DNA of 64,000 nt from Hypericibacter adhaerens (GCF_008728835.1 NZ_CP042582.1:3127001-3191000), one strand, 5' to 3'; positions 17,254-26,998 are shown, numbered from the stretch's first letter. The notes: a model not told the origin generated them from the letters alone. Program-made: numbers and translations.

Positions 17254-18339
17254 TCAGAGAATGCGGCAATGCTCCGGCGCGATGGCCAGCCGCACGGCCT
17301 CGCCGGCCACGTGGGCCCGTTCGCGCAGCGAGGAAAGCGCCCGCAAGCGCTGGCCGTCGGCGAGTTCGATGTCGTAACGGGCAAGCGCCCCCAGATAATC
17401 CACGTCGGCGATCCAGCCGGCGAGCCCCGAACCGTTCGCCGGGGCGGCGCTGCCCGGCATGAGCGCGATCTTCTCGGCGCGGACAACCGCGCGCACCTTG
17501 TCCCCGGCCTTGACGGACCGCACCGCGCCGCCGCGGACGGCGAGTGTCGCGCCGCCCGTCAGCTGCAGGAGGATTTCCGCCGGCGTCACGCTCAGCACCG
17601 TGCCGTCGATGAAGTTCGCATTGCCGAGGAAGCTGGCGACGAACTCGCTGCCGGGATGCTCATAGACCTCCGAGGGCGCGCCCTGCTGCTCGATGCGGCC
17701 CGCATTCATGACCACCACGAGGTCGGACATCGCCAGCGCCTCGCCCTGATCGTGGGTGACGAAGATCGTCGTGATGCCGATCTGGCGCTGGATCAGCTTG
17801 AGCTCGGTGCGCATCTCCTCCCGGAGGTTGGCGTCGAGCGCCGAGAGCGGCTCGTCGAGCAGCAGCACATCGGGCTCGATCACGATGGCGCGGGCAAGCG
17901 CGATGCGCTGCTGCTGGCCGCCCGAGAGCTCGGAAGGCAGCTTCTTCGCCACGCCCGGCAGCCGCACCATCTCGAGCGCGCGGGCGACCTTCTCGGCGAT
18001 GACGGACTTGGCCACGCTGCGATATTTGAGGCCGAAAGCGATGTTGTCGAACACCGTCTTGTGCGGGAAGAGCGCGTAGTTCTGGAAGACCAGGCCGATA
18101 TTGCGCTGATGGATCGGCACCTCGTTGACCCTTCGGCCGGCGATCGTGATGTCGCCGGCCGTGGGATTCACCAGCCCCGCGATCGAGCGCAGGATCGTCG
18201 TCTTGCCGCAGCCGGACGGCCCCAGCAGCGTGACGAAGGCCCCCTTCTCGATCGCCAGGCTCACATCCTTGACCGCGACGAACGGGCCATAGGCCAGGGT
18301 GACGTTTCTCAGTTCGACCGCGGTCTGGCTCGTCTGCAT
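17254..18339 (-). CDS. Polyamine/spermidine-type ABC importer ATPase (PotA-like)
   Basis: The protein of about 361 residues has Walker A GPSGCGKTT, a Q-loop (VFQNYALFPH), signature LSGGQQQR, Walker B VLLLDEPLSALD and a switch His (IFVTHDQ), followed by a C-terminal regulatory domain of the TOBE type (residues about 270-360). This is the layout of PotA/FbpC-like importers. It is the last gene of a four-gene operon with two permeases and a binding protein. An upstream TTG start at 18372 is possible; the ATG at 18339 is preferred. The ligand class (polyamine or related cation) is inferred from the family. Confidence 0.9.
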   Translation of the reverse strand: MQTSQTAVELRNVTLAYGPFVAVKDVSLAIEKGAFVTLLGPSGCGKTTILRSIAGLVNPTAGDITIAGRRVNEVPIHQRNIGLVFQNYALFPHKTVFDNIAFGLKYRSVAKSVIAEKVARALEMVRLPGVAKKLPSELSGGQQQRIALARAIVIEPDVLLLDEPLSALDANLREEMRTELKLIQRQIGITTIFVTHDQGEALAMSDLVVVMNAGRIEQQGAPSEVYEHPGSEFVASFLGNANFIDGTVLSVTPAEILLQLTGGATLAVRGGAVRSVKAGDKVRAVVRAEKIALMPGSAAPANGSGLAGWIADVDYLGALARYDIELADGQRLRALSSLRERAHVAGEAVRLAIAPEHCRIL

Positions 18340-18462
18340 GGCGGGCTTTGCAAGGATGCTGGGGTTGCTCAAGAGAGGCCGGATACCGGGAGCCGATCCT
18401 GGCTCCCGGTATCCGCTCCGATCAAAGGACCCGGCGGCGTTGCCGCCACCGGGGAAACGGGA

Positions 18463-19605
18463 TCACGCCCCCTTGGAGATGCGGTCCCACTGCTTGGTCC
18501 AATCGTCGTTATGCGCCGCCCAGTAGTCCGGGTCGCCGAAGGTCAGCGCCTTCATCTCGCCGGTCGGATCGAAAGCCGGCAGCTTGGCGATCTTGTCGGT
18601 GAGCTGGACTTTCTTCGGATCGAGCGAGGGCGGATAGTTCTGCCCCTCCGCGACCGCGATCGCCGTCGCCGGATCGAGCATGAAGTTGATCAACTCCTCG
18701 CATTCCGTCATCGGCGAGCCCTTGAGAACCAGCATGTCCTCCATCCAGGCATAGCTGCCGGCCGGATCGTTATAGCCGATCGGCGAGCCCTGCTGCTGCA
18801 AGGCGGCGATGCGGCCCGACCAGGCGTCGGTGACGACGATCTCCTCCTTGGCCAGGAGATCCATCAGCTCGGCGCCGGAGCTCCAGTATTTCTTGGTGAG
18901 GTCGCGGGCCTCGCGCACCTTGGCCCAGACCGCATCCATATCCTTCGCGTCGTTGGGATTCTGGCCGGTCTGCAGCGAGGCGTACCAGACGCGCGTGACC
19001 ATGTCGCCATAGGCGCCGATCTTGCCCTTGTATTTCGGATCGACCAGCAGGTTGGCGCCCTTCTCCTTGGCCTCGGCCTCGGAGATGTATTTGGTGTTAT
19101 AGGCGATGCCGGTGGTGCCGTAATCGTAGGGCGCGCAGGAGAGCTTCGGCGTCATCTTGCGGAACGGCTCGATCATCGCCGCCATGACGTTGGCGAGGTT
19201 GGGGATGTTCGCCTCGTTGATCTCCGAGACCCAGCCGTTGTCGACATACTTCTTGTAATACTCGACGCCCGAAGAATGGATGATCTGGAAGTCGCCGGGG
19301 CTGGCGCTCTTGATCTTGGTGATGACCACGCTCTCGTCGTCGAACGTGCCCTGCACCACCTTGATGCCCGTCTTGGCGGTGTAGGGCTGGAAGGCGTATT
19401 TGTCGATCGCCTCCTGCACCACGCCGCCCCAGCCGTCGAAACGGACTTCGGTGACGGCGCCCAGGGCCTTCCGGCCCCAGCTCGTCATCACGCCCATCGA
19501 GGCGGCCGCGGCCGCCGTCAGTCCCAGGAACGTGCGGCGGTCCATTCCGCCGTGGATGTAGCGGTCCTTGAGCCGCTCCAGGCGGCGGGTCGAGCTGATC
19601 TTCAT
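18463..19605 (-). CDS. Periplasmic solute-binding protein of the PotD type
   Basis: The 380-residue protein has a Tat-like signal (MDRRTFLGLTAAAAASMG, about residues 21-38). The mature part has the type II binding-protein fold pattern, for example VRFDGWGGVVQEAIDKY and GYNDPAGSYAWMEDMLVLK. It belongs to the spermidine/putrescine binding-protein family. A strong ribosome binding site (AGGGAGGAA) precedes the start. It lies between the second permease and the ATPase gene, so it is the ligand receptor of this importer. The exact ligand is not determined. Confidence 0.88.
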   Translation of the reverse strand: MKISSTRRLERLKDRYIHGGMDRRTFLGLTAAAAASMGVMTSWGRKALGAVTEVRFDGWGGVVQEAIDKYAFQPYTAKTGIKVVQGTFDDESVVITKIKSASPGDFQIIHSSGVEYYKKYVDNGWVSEINEANIPNLANVMAAMIEPFRKMTPKLSCAPYDYGTTGIAYNTKYISEAEAKEKGANLLVDPKYKGKIGAYGDMVTRVWYASLQTGQNPNDAKDMDAVWAKVREARDLTKKYWSSGAELMDLLAKEEIVVTDAWSGRIAALQQQGSPIGYNDPAGSYAWMEDMLVLKGSPMTECEELINFMLDPATAIAVAEGQNYPPSLDPKKVQLTDKIAKLPAFDPTGEMKALTFGDPDYWAAHNDDWTKQWDRISKGA

Positions 19606-19624
19606 TGGCAGTTCCTCCCTAGCT

Positions 19625-20437
19625 TCATGCGTTGGTTGCGGTTTGGCGGCGGATCAGAAGGCGCGCAACCGCGCCTCCCAAGAGCGGCAGTCCGACGGTG
19701 ATCACGATCATGAGCGCCCCCAGCGCGTTGATCTCGGGGCTGATCGATACCTTGAGCATGCCCAGGATCTCGGTCGGCATGGTCTCGACGCCCGGCGGGC
19801 GCCAGAACACGCTGGCCGAGACATTGTCGAAGGAGATGGTGAAGGCGAGCAGGAGCCCGGCCAGCATCGCCGGCATGATGAGCGGCATGGTGATCTCGCG
19901 GAAGGTCTGCCAGCGATTGGCGCCCAGCGACCAGGCGGCCTCCTCGAAGACCCGCTTCACGCCGATGAGCCTCGCCTGCACGATCAGCACGACATAAGGC
20001 AGCGACAGCAGGATATGGCCCGCGAGCAGAAGCCCGTAGTTCGGCTTCATCCCGACCCAGCGGTTGGCGAGCAGCAGCCCGACGCCGAGCACCGTCTCCG
20101 GCACCAGGATCGGGCCGACGATCAGCGCGTTGACCCATTGCTTGCCGGGAAACTCGTAGCGGACGAGGGCCAGTGCCGCCATGGTGCCGAGCACCGTGCA
20201 GACGACCGCGGTGAGCAGGCCGATCCAGAGCGAGGTGTGGAAGGCGCGGACCACGGCTTCGTTCTGGAACAGCTTCCCGTACCATTGCAGCGAGAAACCG
20301 GCCATCGGGAAACCGCCGAAGCGCGACGAATTCACGGACAGGATCAGCACCACGCCGATGGGCGCGAACATGAAGACATAGACCAGGAAGGTCAGGATCT
20401 TGATCAGGATCCAGCCGCCGCGCCCCTCTTCCCTCAT
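19625..20437 (-). CDS. ABC importer permease (PotC-like)
   Basis: The 270-residue protein has six membrane helices and the EAA loop EEAAWSLGANRWQTFREITM, the ATPase contact site of importer permeases. The start at 20437 forms an ATGA overlap with the preceding permease gene; a longer frame upstream is out of phase with that gene and is rejected. It forms the pore with the PotB-like partner. Confidence 0.92.
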   Translation of the reverse strand: MREEGRGGWILIKILTFLVYVFMFAPIGVVLILSVNSSRFGGFPMAGFSLQWYGKLFQNEAVVRAFHTSLWIGLLTAVVCTVLGTMAALALVRYEFPGKQWVNALIVGPILVPETVLGVGLLLANRWVGMKPNYGLLLAGHILLSLPYVVLIVQARLIGVKRVFEEAAWSLGANRWQTFREITMPLIMPAMLAGLLLAFTISFDNVSASVFWRPPGVETMPTEILGMLKVSISPEINALGALMIVITVGLPLLGGAVARLLIRRQTATNA

Positions 20438-21315
20438 CGCGACAGCCCCTTGAAGATCGTCGAGAGGCCCATATAGCGGCTGTAGATCACCGAGACCACG
20501 CCGAGCAGGGCCAGCAGCACGATCGAGAGCGTGGTGCCCATCGGCCAGTTCAGCTCGCGCATGATGGTGTCGAAGATCAGGTTGCCGAAGAGCGAATCCG
20601 ACCGGCCGCCCAGGATCTGCGGCGTCACATAGCTGCCGGCCGCGAGCACGAAGCTCAGCAGCAATCCGGCGCCCAGCCCCGGCAGCGAGAGCGGCAGCGT
20701 CACCTCGCGGAAGGCCTGCCAGCCCGTGCAGCCCAGCGAGCGCGCGGCCGAGACCAGGTTGCGGTCGATCCCGTCCAGGCTCACATAGACGTTGAGGATC
20801 ATGTAGGGCAGCAGGAAATGGATCATCCCCATGATCACCGCGCCCTCGGTATAGAGCATCTGCAGCGGCTCTGAGATCAGGCCCAGCGACTTGAGGGTGG
20901 CATTGATGACGCCCTGCTCGCCCAGGATATGGATCCAGGAAAAGGTGCGGATCGTGAAGCTGATCCAGAAAGGCACGATCAGCAGCAGGAGCAGCAGCCA
21001 TTTATGCCGGAACCGGGTCATGGCGATGCAATAGGCGGTGGGATAGCCCATGAGCGCGCAGAGCAGCGCCGTGATGGCCGAGACCCGGGCGGTCTTCCAG
21101 AGGAAGCCGTGATAATAGGGGTCGGAGAAGAACTCGTGCCAATTGCCGAGATTGAGGTCCGCCGTCTCCACCCCGGCGGTCTTGAAGGTATAGAAGGTGT
21201 AGACGAACATGATGCCGATCGGCACCAGCAGCAGGAAGACCAGGGCGAGCAGCGTCGGCGCCAGCAGATACCACGGTCGCCTGCGCTCGTCCGCAGTGAG
21301 CATGGAAATCGCCAT
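20434..21315 (-). CDS. ABC importer permease (PotB-like)
   Basis: The 293-residue protein has six membrane helices and the EAA-type loop SAARSLGCTGWQAFREVTLP. It is the first gene of the importer operon (PotB-like, PotC-like, binding protein, ATPase). The ATG at 21315 is chosen; another in-frame ATG is at 21303. The divergent dapF gene starts 115 bp away, so the promoter must lie in 21316-21430, where no clear operator was seen. Confidence 0.9.
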   Translation of the reverse strand: MAISMLTADERRRPWYLLAPTLLALVFLLLVPIGIMFVYTFYTFKTAGVETADLNLGNWHEFFSDPYYHGFLWKTARVSAITALLCALMGYPTAYCIAMTRFRHKWLLLLLLIVPFWISFTIRTFSWIHILGEQGVINATLKSLGLISEPLQMLYTEGAVIMGMIHFLLPYMILNVYVSLDGIDRNLVSAARSLGCTGWQAFREVTLPLSLPGLGAGLLLSFVLAAGSYVTPQILGGRSDSLFGNLIFDTIMRELNWPMGTTLSIVLLALLGVVSVIYSRYMGLSTIFKGLSR

Positions 21316-21430
21316 ACGCCCTTGGCCCCCTGCATTCCCGCCCAATTCCAAACCGCTTGGGCCGTTCGTTTTATTGGGGGTCTCGCCCCTGGGTTGCTGT
21401 AACATTACCTTGATCCGGCACGATATCAAC

Positions 21431-22339
21431 ATGGCAACCACCCTCCAGAAGAGCGAGCTCGCACCGCGCCTGTTGCGCTTCGCCCGCATGCATGGCTGCG
21501 GCAACGATTTCGTCGTCATCGAGGATCGGGACGGACGGCTGCAGCCGCATCGCGCCGAGCTGGCGCGCGATCTCTGCGACCGCCGCAAGGGACTGGGCGG
21601 CGACGGGCTGATCCTGCTCCAGGGCGCCGATGCCCGCGACGGCGCCGATTTCCGCATGACCTACGTCAACCGCACCGGCGACGACGGCGAGATGTGCGGC
21701 AACGGCGCGCGCTGCGCCGCGCGACGGGCGGTCGATCTGGGACTCGTCGGTGGCCGGAACCGCGGCGGCGACCTGCGCATGCAGACCGATGCGGGGCTGA
21801 TCCGCGCCACGGTCAGCCCTGTCGAGGTGACGCTCGGCATGACGGCGCCGGCCGACGAGCGCCGTTCGGTGCCGCTGACCGTCGAAGGCCATGCCTTCGA
21901 TCTCTTCGCGATCGACACAGGCGTCCCGCACGCGGTCGCGTTCCTCGGTTCCCTCGACGAGCTGGACCGGCTCGATGTCGAGACCATCGGCCGCGCGATC
22001 CGTTACCACCCGGCCTTCGCGCCGAAGGGCGCCAACGCCAATTTCGCGGCGCAGCGCGCCGACGGCGCCTGGCGCATGCGCACCTATGAGCGCGGCGTGG
22101 AGATGGAGACGCTCGCCTGCGGCACGGGCGCCGTCGCGGTGGCGCTGGCCGCCCATCGGCGCTTCGGCGCCCCCTCGCCCGTCTCCATCCTGCCGACCGG
22201 CGGCGGAGTCCTGACCATCGGCTTCCAGGCCGATGGCGACGGCTTTCGCGAGGTGACGCTGACGGGGCCGACCGAAACCATCGCGGAAGGCGAGCTCACC
22301 GCCGACTGGCTGGCCGCGCGCGGCCTGGACCGGGCCTGA
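21431..22339 (+). CDS. dapF: Diaminopimelate epimerase
   Basis: The 302-residue protein has the two active-site cysteine motifs of DapF: MCGNGARCAA (about residues 89-98) and LACGTGAVAVA (about residue 229). The N-terminal MHGCGNDFVVIE and GLGGDGLIL are also family signatures. It converts LL- to meso-diaminopimelate for lysine and peptidoglycan synthesis. The stop codon TGA abuts the stop of a copy of the SMP-30 3' end on the other strand (TGATCA). The last 34 bases of dapF are part of a 92-bp direct repeat found again at 30025-30116, on the far side of the Rhs island. Confidence 0.96.
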   Translation: MATTLQKSELAPRLLRFARMHGCGNDFVVIEDRDGRLQPHRAELARDLCDRRKGLGGDGLILLQGADARDGADFRMTYVNRTGDDGEMCGNGARCAARRAVDLGLVGGRNRGGDLRMQTDAGLIRATVSPVEVTLGMTAPADERRSVPLTVEGHAFDLFAIDTGVPHAVAFLGSLDELDRLDVETIGRAIRYHPAFAPKGANANFAAQRADGAWRMRTYERGVEMETLACGTGAVAVALAAHRRFGAPSPVSILPTGGGVLTIGFQADGDGFREVTLTGPTETIAEGELTADWLAARGLDRA

Positions 22340-22397
22340 TCAGAAGATCGGCTCGAGCAGCCCGCGCTGCCCCGGTCGTACCGCGAAGAGCCCGCCG
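22306..22397. repeat. Left 92-bp direct repeat flanking the Rhs island
   Basis: Positions 22306-22397 and 30025-30116 agree at 89 of 92 bases by direct alignment. The repeat holds the last 34 bases of dapF, the convergent TGATCA stop pair, and the last 58 coding and stop bases of the SMP-30 gene. At this end the dapF part belongs to the intact dapF, whereas the SMP-30 tail is a detached copy fused to a truncated RHS core. The right copy has the reverse arrangement. Confidence 0.9.
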
Positions 22398-23178
22398 AGC
22401 GTCGGGTCGTAGTCGCGGAAGTAGTTGTAGGCGAAGCCGGTGTCGGGGTCGGCCTGCTGGCCGGGGAAGCGCAGGCTCGTGTCGATGCCGCCGCTGCTGG
22501 TCAGCGACACCGGCCGCCCGAAGGGGTCCTGCACCCGGTCCCAGACCACCGCCTGTGCCGCGTCCGTGATCTTCTGCGGCAGCCCGATCTGGTCGCTGTG
22601 CAGATAGACCAGATCGGCGGGTGCGGGGCCCGTTCCCACCAGCTTGATCGCGTCCGCCACCACATTGCCGTCGGAGGACGCCGTCAGCGTCACCTGGTGG
22701 CCGGCACTCGGTGCGAAGTTCCAGGTCCCCAGCAGGTTCCACTGCCCGCCGTTCTGCTTCTGGCTGACCGTGACCAGGCTGGTCCCGCCGTCATGCACCA
22801 CCGTGTATTGGGCGGCCCCCGAGTTCGCCGAGGAGGCCGTCCAGCGGGCATAGAGCTGATACTCGCCGGCGCTCGAGATGGTGGGTGTCCAGGTGAAGCT
22901 GTCGACCGGCGCGCCGTCCTGGACGTAGTAGATCGCGTCCGCCACCACCTTGCCGGTCAGCGACGTGTCTGCCAGATCGACCTTATAGCCGGTGCCCGTG
23001 GCGTTGAAGGGGAAGGTGCCCAGCAGCACCCACTGCCCGCCGCTGACCCGCTGGTTGACCGTGACGGTCGTGCTGCCACCCTCGTAGGTCACGGTGTATT
23101 TGGCGTCGGTGGCGTTCGCCGCCGAGGCCGGCCATTTGGCGTAGACGCGGTAGCTTGCGGTCTGGGCCGGAGTCAGCG
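22340..23178 (-). pseudogene. Rhs module A: golvesin-like domains and RHS core truncated before the tip
   Basis: Homology to the other modules begins abruptly at 23178 (in TPAQTASYRVYAKWPASAAN) and continues through two golvesin-like domains and most of the RHS core. It stops within YFRDYDPTLG, exactly where the copied SMP-30 3' end begins, so the frame ends in GGLFAVRPGQRGLLEPIF instead of RYIQADPIGL and a tip. It has no start codon of its own and no toxin tip. The fusion at a shared GCCG shows that this module was cut by the event that made the left island boundary. Confidence 0.85.
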
Positions 23179-23316
23179 CATTCGGACAACCAACGCCCAA
23201 CCCTACATCTGTCAGGCCTGGTTTGGCTCATCGACCAGCGCGCCCCACACACACCGAGAGAGCGCTCAAAGCTACCGCCTGCGCGCAACCCGAGCTACGC
23301 ATGGAGCCATTATCCC
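23179..23316. other. Non-coding linker between module A and the small membrane gene
   Basis: This stretch does not match the repeated module DNA and holds no convincing gene. It has a mixed base composition and is probably residual sequence from a former junction. Similar shorter linkers follow the immunity candidates of modules C and E. Confidence 0.5.
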
Positions 23317-23535
23317 TCAGTGTTTTGTGGAGCGGAGCCCGAGGAAAAATAATGCGCCAATAGATATCAAAGCTATCCCTAGCGGAAATCCTAGCATTGC
23401 GCGCGCCTCGTAAACCGCTTTAACCGGCCCTTCAGCGGGAACTGAAAATGAGGCGCTTTCGTACGACCACATAACCATGTAGGCGCCCCAAATGCCAAAG
23501 CCAAGTAACAGAACCCATCTCACGATGTGCAGCAT
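23317..23535 (-). CDS. Small two-helix membrane protein, candidate immunity protein for tip B
   Basis: The 72-residue protein has two membrane helices (about residues 6-20, VRWVLLLGFGIWGAYMV, and 50-66, GFPLGIALISIGALFFLGL) joined by a short loop. It starts 10 bases after the stop of module B and has no relative next to the other modules. Its place directly after a variable Rhs tip is where immunity genes lie in Rhs systems; this is the only basis for the call. A membrane immunity protein would suggest that tip B acts at the membrane or in the periplasm. A longer frame into module B is possible but overlaps its coding end. Confidence 0.5.
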   Translation of the reverse strand: MLHIVRWVLLLGFGIWGAYMVMWSYESASFSVPAEGPVKAVYEARAMLGFPLGIALISIGALFFLGLRSTKH

Positions 23536-23545
23536 TTTTGGTTGC

Positions 23546-25032
23546 CTATGGAGTTGTACGTTGCGGGTCTTTGGGCACAGGAGACATTTGTGGTAGCACC
23601 GGGCTAGGAATGATCTGCGGCCCATAGCGGCATTTTCCAATTACTGACCATGCAAAGCTTTGGCACTGATTGAATGGCTCCCAGGGCCCAGTAGGTTGCC
23701 CAGGTCGGATCAGGCTGTTTACGCATTGCTCGTCGACGTTATTCATTTTCTCACAAGTAGCATTCGGGCTTTTCGATTGGCCGCTGTGATCCACCGTCTG
23801 TGTGGGATCATAGGGCCAATCTGAACGGCCGCCCTGCGCGGGAACTTGCCCCGCCATGCCGCCCATTCCAGCTTCGTACTTGTCGGTTTTAATCCAATAA
23901 TGGTCGAACAGATTCATTGGGAAGGGAAGGTCCGCTGGCCTCCTGCAAAGCAGGACATCGAGACCGAATGGATCTTTGTAAGTGGGCGGATTGTTTTTCG
24001 CATACGCATATCGATTGATTCCGCCCGCGAGCCCGATGGGATCGGCCTGGATGTAGCGGCCGAGCGTGGGATCGTAGTCTCGGAAATAGTTATACGAGAA
24101 CCCGGTGTCGGGGTCGGCCTGCTGGCCGGGGAAGCGCAGGCTCGTGTCGATGCCCCCGCTGCTGGTCAACGACACCTGCCGCCCGAAGGGATCCTGTATC
24201 CGGTCCCAGACCACCGCCTGTGCCGCGTCCGTGATCTTCTGCGGCAGCCCGATCTGGTCGCTGTGCAGATAGACCAGATCGGCGGGTGCGGGGCCCGTCC
24301 CCACCAGCTTGATCGCGTCCGCCACCACGTTGCCGTCGGAGGACGCCGTCAGCGTCACCTGGTGACCAGCACTTGGTGCGAAGTTCCAGGTGCCGAGCAG
24401 GTTCCACTGCCCGCCGTTCTGCTTCTGGCTGGCCGTGACCAGGCTGGTGCCGCCGTCATGCACCACCGTGTATTGGGCGGCACCCGAGTTCGCCGAGGAG
24501 GCCGTCCAGCGGGCGTAGAGCTGATACTCGCCGGCGCTCGAGATGGTGGGTGTCCAGGTGAAGCTGTCGACCGGCGCGCCGTCCTGGACGTAGTAGATCG
24601 CGTCCGCCACCACCTTGCCGGTCAGCGACGTGTCCGCCAGGTCGACCTTGTAGCCCGTACCCGAAGCGTTGAAGGGATAGGTGCCCAGCAGCACCCACTG
24701 CCCGCCGCTGACCCGCTGGTTGACCGTGACGGTCGTGCTGCCGCCCTCGTAGCTCACGGTGTATTTGGCGTCGGTGGCGTTCGCCGCCGAGGCCGGCCAT
24801 TTGGCGTAGACGCGGTAGTTCGCGGTCTGGGCCGGGGTCAGCGTCCAGGTCGCGGTCTTGGAGGCGGCCAGAGGGACGACCCTGAGCGCGTCGGCGATCA
24901 GATAGCCGTTGGCGGTATCGGCCAGCTCGACCCGGGATTCTGCCCGGGTGCCATCGTGAAGGTGCCGAGCAGCCGCCAGGAGGAGCCCGTCGCCTGCTGG
25001 TTCATCAGGACCGTGGTCGAACCACCCTCGTG
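23546..25032 (-). pseudogene. Rhs module B: golvesin-like domains, RHS core and a variable tip with possible cysteine hydrolase motif
   Basis: An open frame runs from the homology start to 23546, but a missing T near 24934 (compared with module D) shifts the frame in the first golvesin-like domain. The intact part has two golvesin-like domains, the RHS core and the pair of DPIGL and DPFGL motifs that flank the autocleavage site of Rhs proteins. The tip, about 135 residues, contains DHYWIKTDKYEAG followed by FNQCQSFAWSVIGKC. A His-then-Cys order with NxCxxFA recalls LRAT/NlpC-P60-like hydrolases, a tentative idea. No start codon, promoter or N-terminal part is present. A membrane immunity candidate follows. 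Confidence 0.75.
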
Positions 25033-25106
25033 GACGATAGAGCTGTCGGCCAGCGCGCTGTCTCCAGCGTCAATTCCTTAAGTTGGATAGTACTCGAATC
25101 CTACCA

Positions 25107-25343
25107 TCACGCTTTAGTTCCACGCCGCACAAGCTCAAGTGTTGCCTCGGGCTCTATATAGTGGATTAAACCGGCTTGCGGTGATTCGATGAGAATTCCT
25201 TTCTTCAAATACCCCCACTCGCTTTTCGGGAAGGCGCTTGAGAACTCGTTCGTATCGAGCGAACACACAACAATACCCTCAGCGCCTGCCCATAGCTTAA
25301 CCACATCATTCAAGTGGGCTTCCTGACCGTTAGGGTATTTCAT
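25107..25343 (-). CDS. Small hypothetical protein, candidate immunity protein for tip C
   Basis: The 78-residue acidic protein starts MKYPNGQEAHLNDVVKLW and has KSEWGYLKKGILIE and GLIHYIEPEATLELV, a small beta-rich pattern. I recall similar small proteins beside polymorphic toxins, without a known activity. It starts 12 bases after the stop of module C, has lower GC than the chromosome, and is not related to the other small genes in the island. Immunity function is inferred from position. Confidence 0.6.
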   Translation of the reverse strand: MKYPNGQEAHLNDVVKLWAGAEGIVVCSLDTNEFSSAFPKSEWGYLKKGILIESPQAGLIHYIEPEATLELVRRGTKA

Positions 25344-25355
25344 GTCTGTGGCTTT

Positions 25356-26582
25356 CTAGTTTGCAAATGGCTGTATGGGAATCCAATTCGGCTGCGGGGG
25401 TGGAGGCACAGTACCTATAGGGCGCCAGAAGCACTGACAGTTGTTAGGATTCTGGTTTGCCTTATAGAGATTCAGATGGGACCCAGCAATGCCATGCTGA
25501 ATTACACTGGACGGAAGTTTATCGAAGCGATAGGCAATCGCGCCGACCGAAACGACCGTCCCGTCTTTAAGGCGACATGGCGGGCACGACTTGTCATTCG
25601 ATGAACATGCCTTCTCGATCTTCTTGAAGAGCTGCAAGACAGACTGAACAAAGGCATCGTTCGCTGGGGTTCCAGGGATGAAGACGTCGAATGGCCCAGG
25701 ATAGTACGGATAGTCCGCGCTCCCTGTGCCGTATCCGTCCGGATCCAGGCCCAACTCATCGGTAAATCTGATGGGATTGGACTTAGCATATGCATACTGA
25801 TTAACCCCGCCTGCGAGGCCGATGGGATCGGCCTGGATGTAGCGGCCGAGCGTGGGATCGTAGTCGCGGAAATAGTTATACGAGAACCCGGTGTCGGGAT
25901 CGGCCTGCTGGCCGGGGAAGCGCAGGGCCGTGTCGATGCCGCCGCTGTTGGTCAGCGACACCGGCCGCCCGAAGGGATCCTGCACCCGGTCCCAGACCAC
26001 CGCCTGCGCCGCGTCCGTGATCTTCTGCGGCAGCCCGATCTGGTCCGAGTGCAGATAGACCAGATCGGCCGGCGCCGGGCCCGTCCCCACCAGCTTGATC
26101 GCGTCCGCCACCACGTTGCCGTCGGCAGCGGCCGTCAGCGTGACCTGGTGACCGGCCCCGGGCGCGAAGCTCCAGGTCCCGAGCAGGTTCCACTGCCCGC
26201 CGTTCTGCTTCTGGCTGACCGTGACCAGGCTGGTCCCGCCGTCATGCACCACCGTGTACTGGGCGGCGCCCGAGTTCGCCGAGGACGCCGTCCAGCGGGC
26301 ATAGAGCTGATACTCGCCGGCGCTCGAGATGGTGGGCGTCCAGGTGAAGCTGTCGACCGGCGCGCCGTCCTGCACGTAGTAGATCGCGTCCGCCACCACC
26401 TTCCCGCTCGCCGACGTGTCCGCGAGGTCGACCTTGTAACCGGTGCCCGTGGCGTTGAAGGGATAGGTGCCCAGCAGCACCCACTGCCCGCCGCTGACCC
26501 GCTGGTTCACCGTGACGGTCGAGCTGCCGCCCTCGTAGCTCACGGTGTATTTGGCGTCGGTCGCGTTCGCCGCCGAGGCCGG
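25356..26582 (-). pseudogene. Rhs module C: golvesin-like domains, RHS core and tip with Cys-rich end
   Basis: Module homology begins directly after the TGA of the preceding small gene, at codons for PASAANATDAKYT, and the frame is open to 25356. It has two golvesin-like domains and the RHS core. The second autocleavage-type motif reads DELGL instead of DPxGL. The tip (about 130 residues) has CPPCRLKDGTVVSVG, AYRFDKLPSSV, IAGSHLNLYKANQ and NNCQCFWRPIG. I do not know its activity; similar tips occur on other Rhs-type proteins. There is no start codon with a ribosome binding site. It is best seen as a displaced 3' module kept intact in frame. Confidence 0.75.
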
Positions 26583-26960
26583 TCATTCAGCGTTGGAGTT
26601 TCTTATGGCTTGCAGTCGGAGCCAAACATCGTCGGGTATGTCATTCTTCCATACTAGTCGCGCGAGCTTCTGAAAAATTGGGTCGTCCGCCACTGCTTCG
26701 ATATGTCCGATAAACTGCCTGCCATGAGCAACCAGCAGATCCTCCAGGGGGCCCGCAGCAAGATTCTCGATAATCCAATCGCTCTTGTCTTGTTTCAAAA
26801 TCTCCAAAATTGTACTCCACGCCTCATCTGGATTGTTGTGCAGAAGCTCCCATATTGCCTCATGCGCCCAGAAATTTTCTCTATGGGATTTGGATTCTCG
26901 CGGCGCATTCTGCAAGTGAATCCATGCGCGCGCCAGATCTTCGCGCTTTGTTGATTTCAT
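26583..26960 (-). CDS. DUF6869-like protein, candidate immunity protein for tip D
   Basis: The 125-residue helical protein contains AAGPLEDLLVAHGRQFIGH and WKNDIPDDVWLRLQAI, which resemble the DUF6869 family found beside toxins. The N-terminal half (REDLARAWIHLQ, EAIWELLHNNPDEAWSTIL) is also helical and acidic. It starts 38 bases after the stop of module D. Its stop codon TGA lies exactly where a Trp codon (TGG) stands in the intact modules, and module C continues in the same frame behind it, so the module junction was made at this codon. Confidence 0.65.
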   Translation of the reverse strand: MKSTKREDLARAWIHLQNAPRESKSHRENFWAHEAIWELLHNNPDEAWSTILEILKQDKSDWIIENLAAGPLEDLLVAHGRQFIGHIEAVADDPIFQKLARLVWKNDIPDDVWLRLQAIRNSNAE

Positions 26961-26998
26961 TCTGCTAGATCTTTAAGTTAACTCGGCCTGCTGATCTC

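Noticed and set aside
17092..19701. Plus-strand open frame of 869 codons
   Set aside because: It runs antisense to the importer ATPase and binding-protein genes; same shadow composition and no ribosome binding site.
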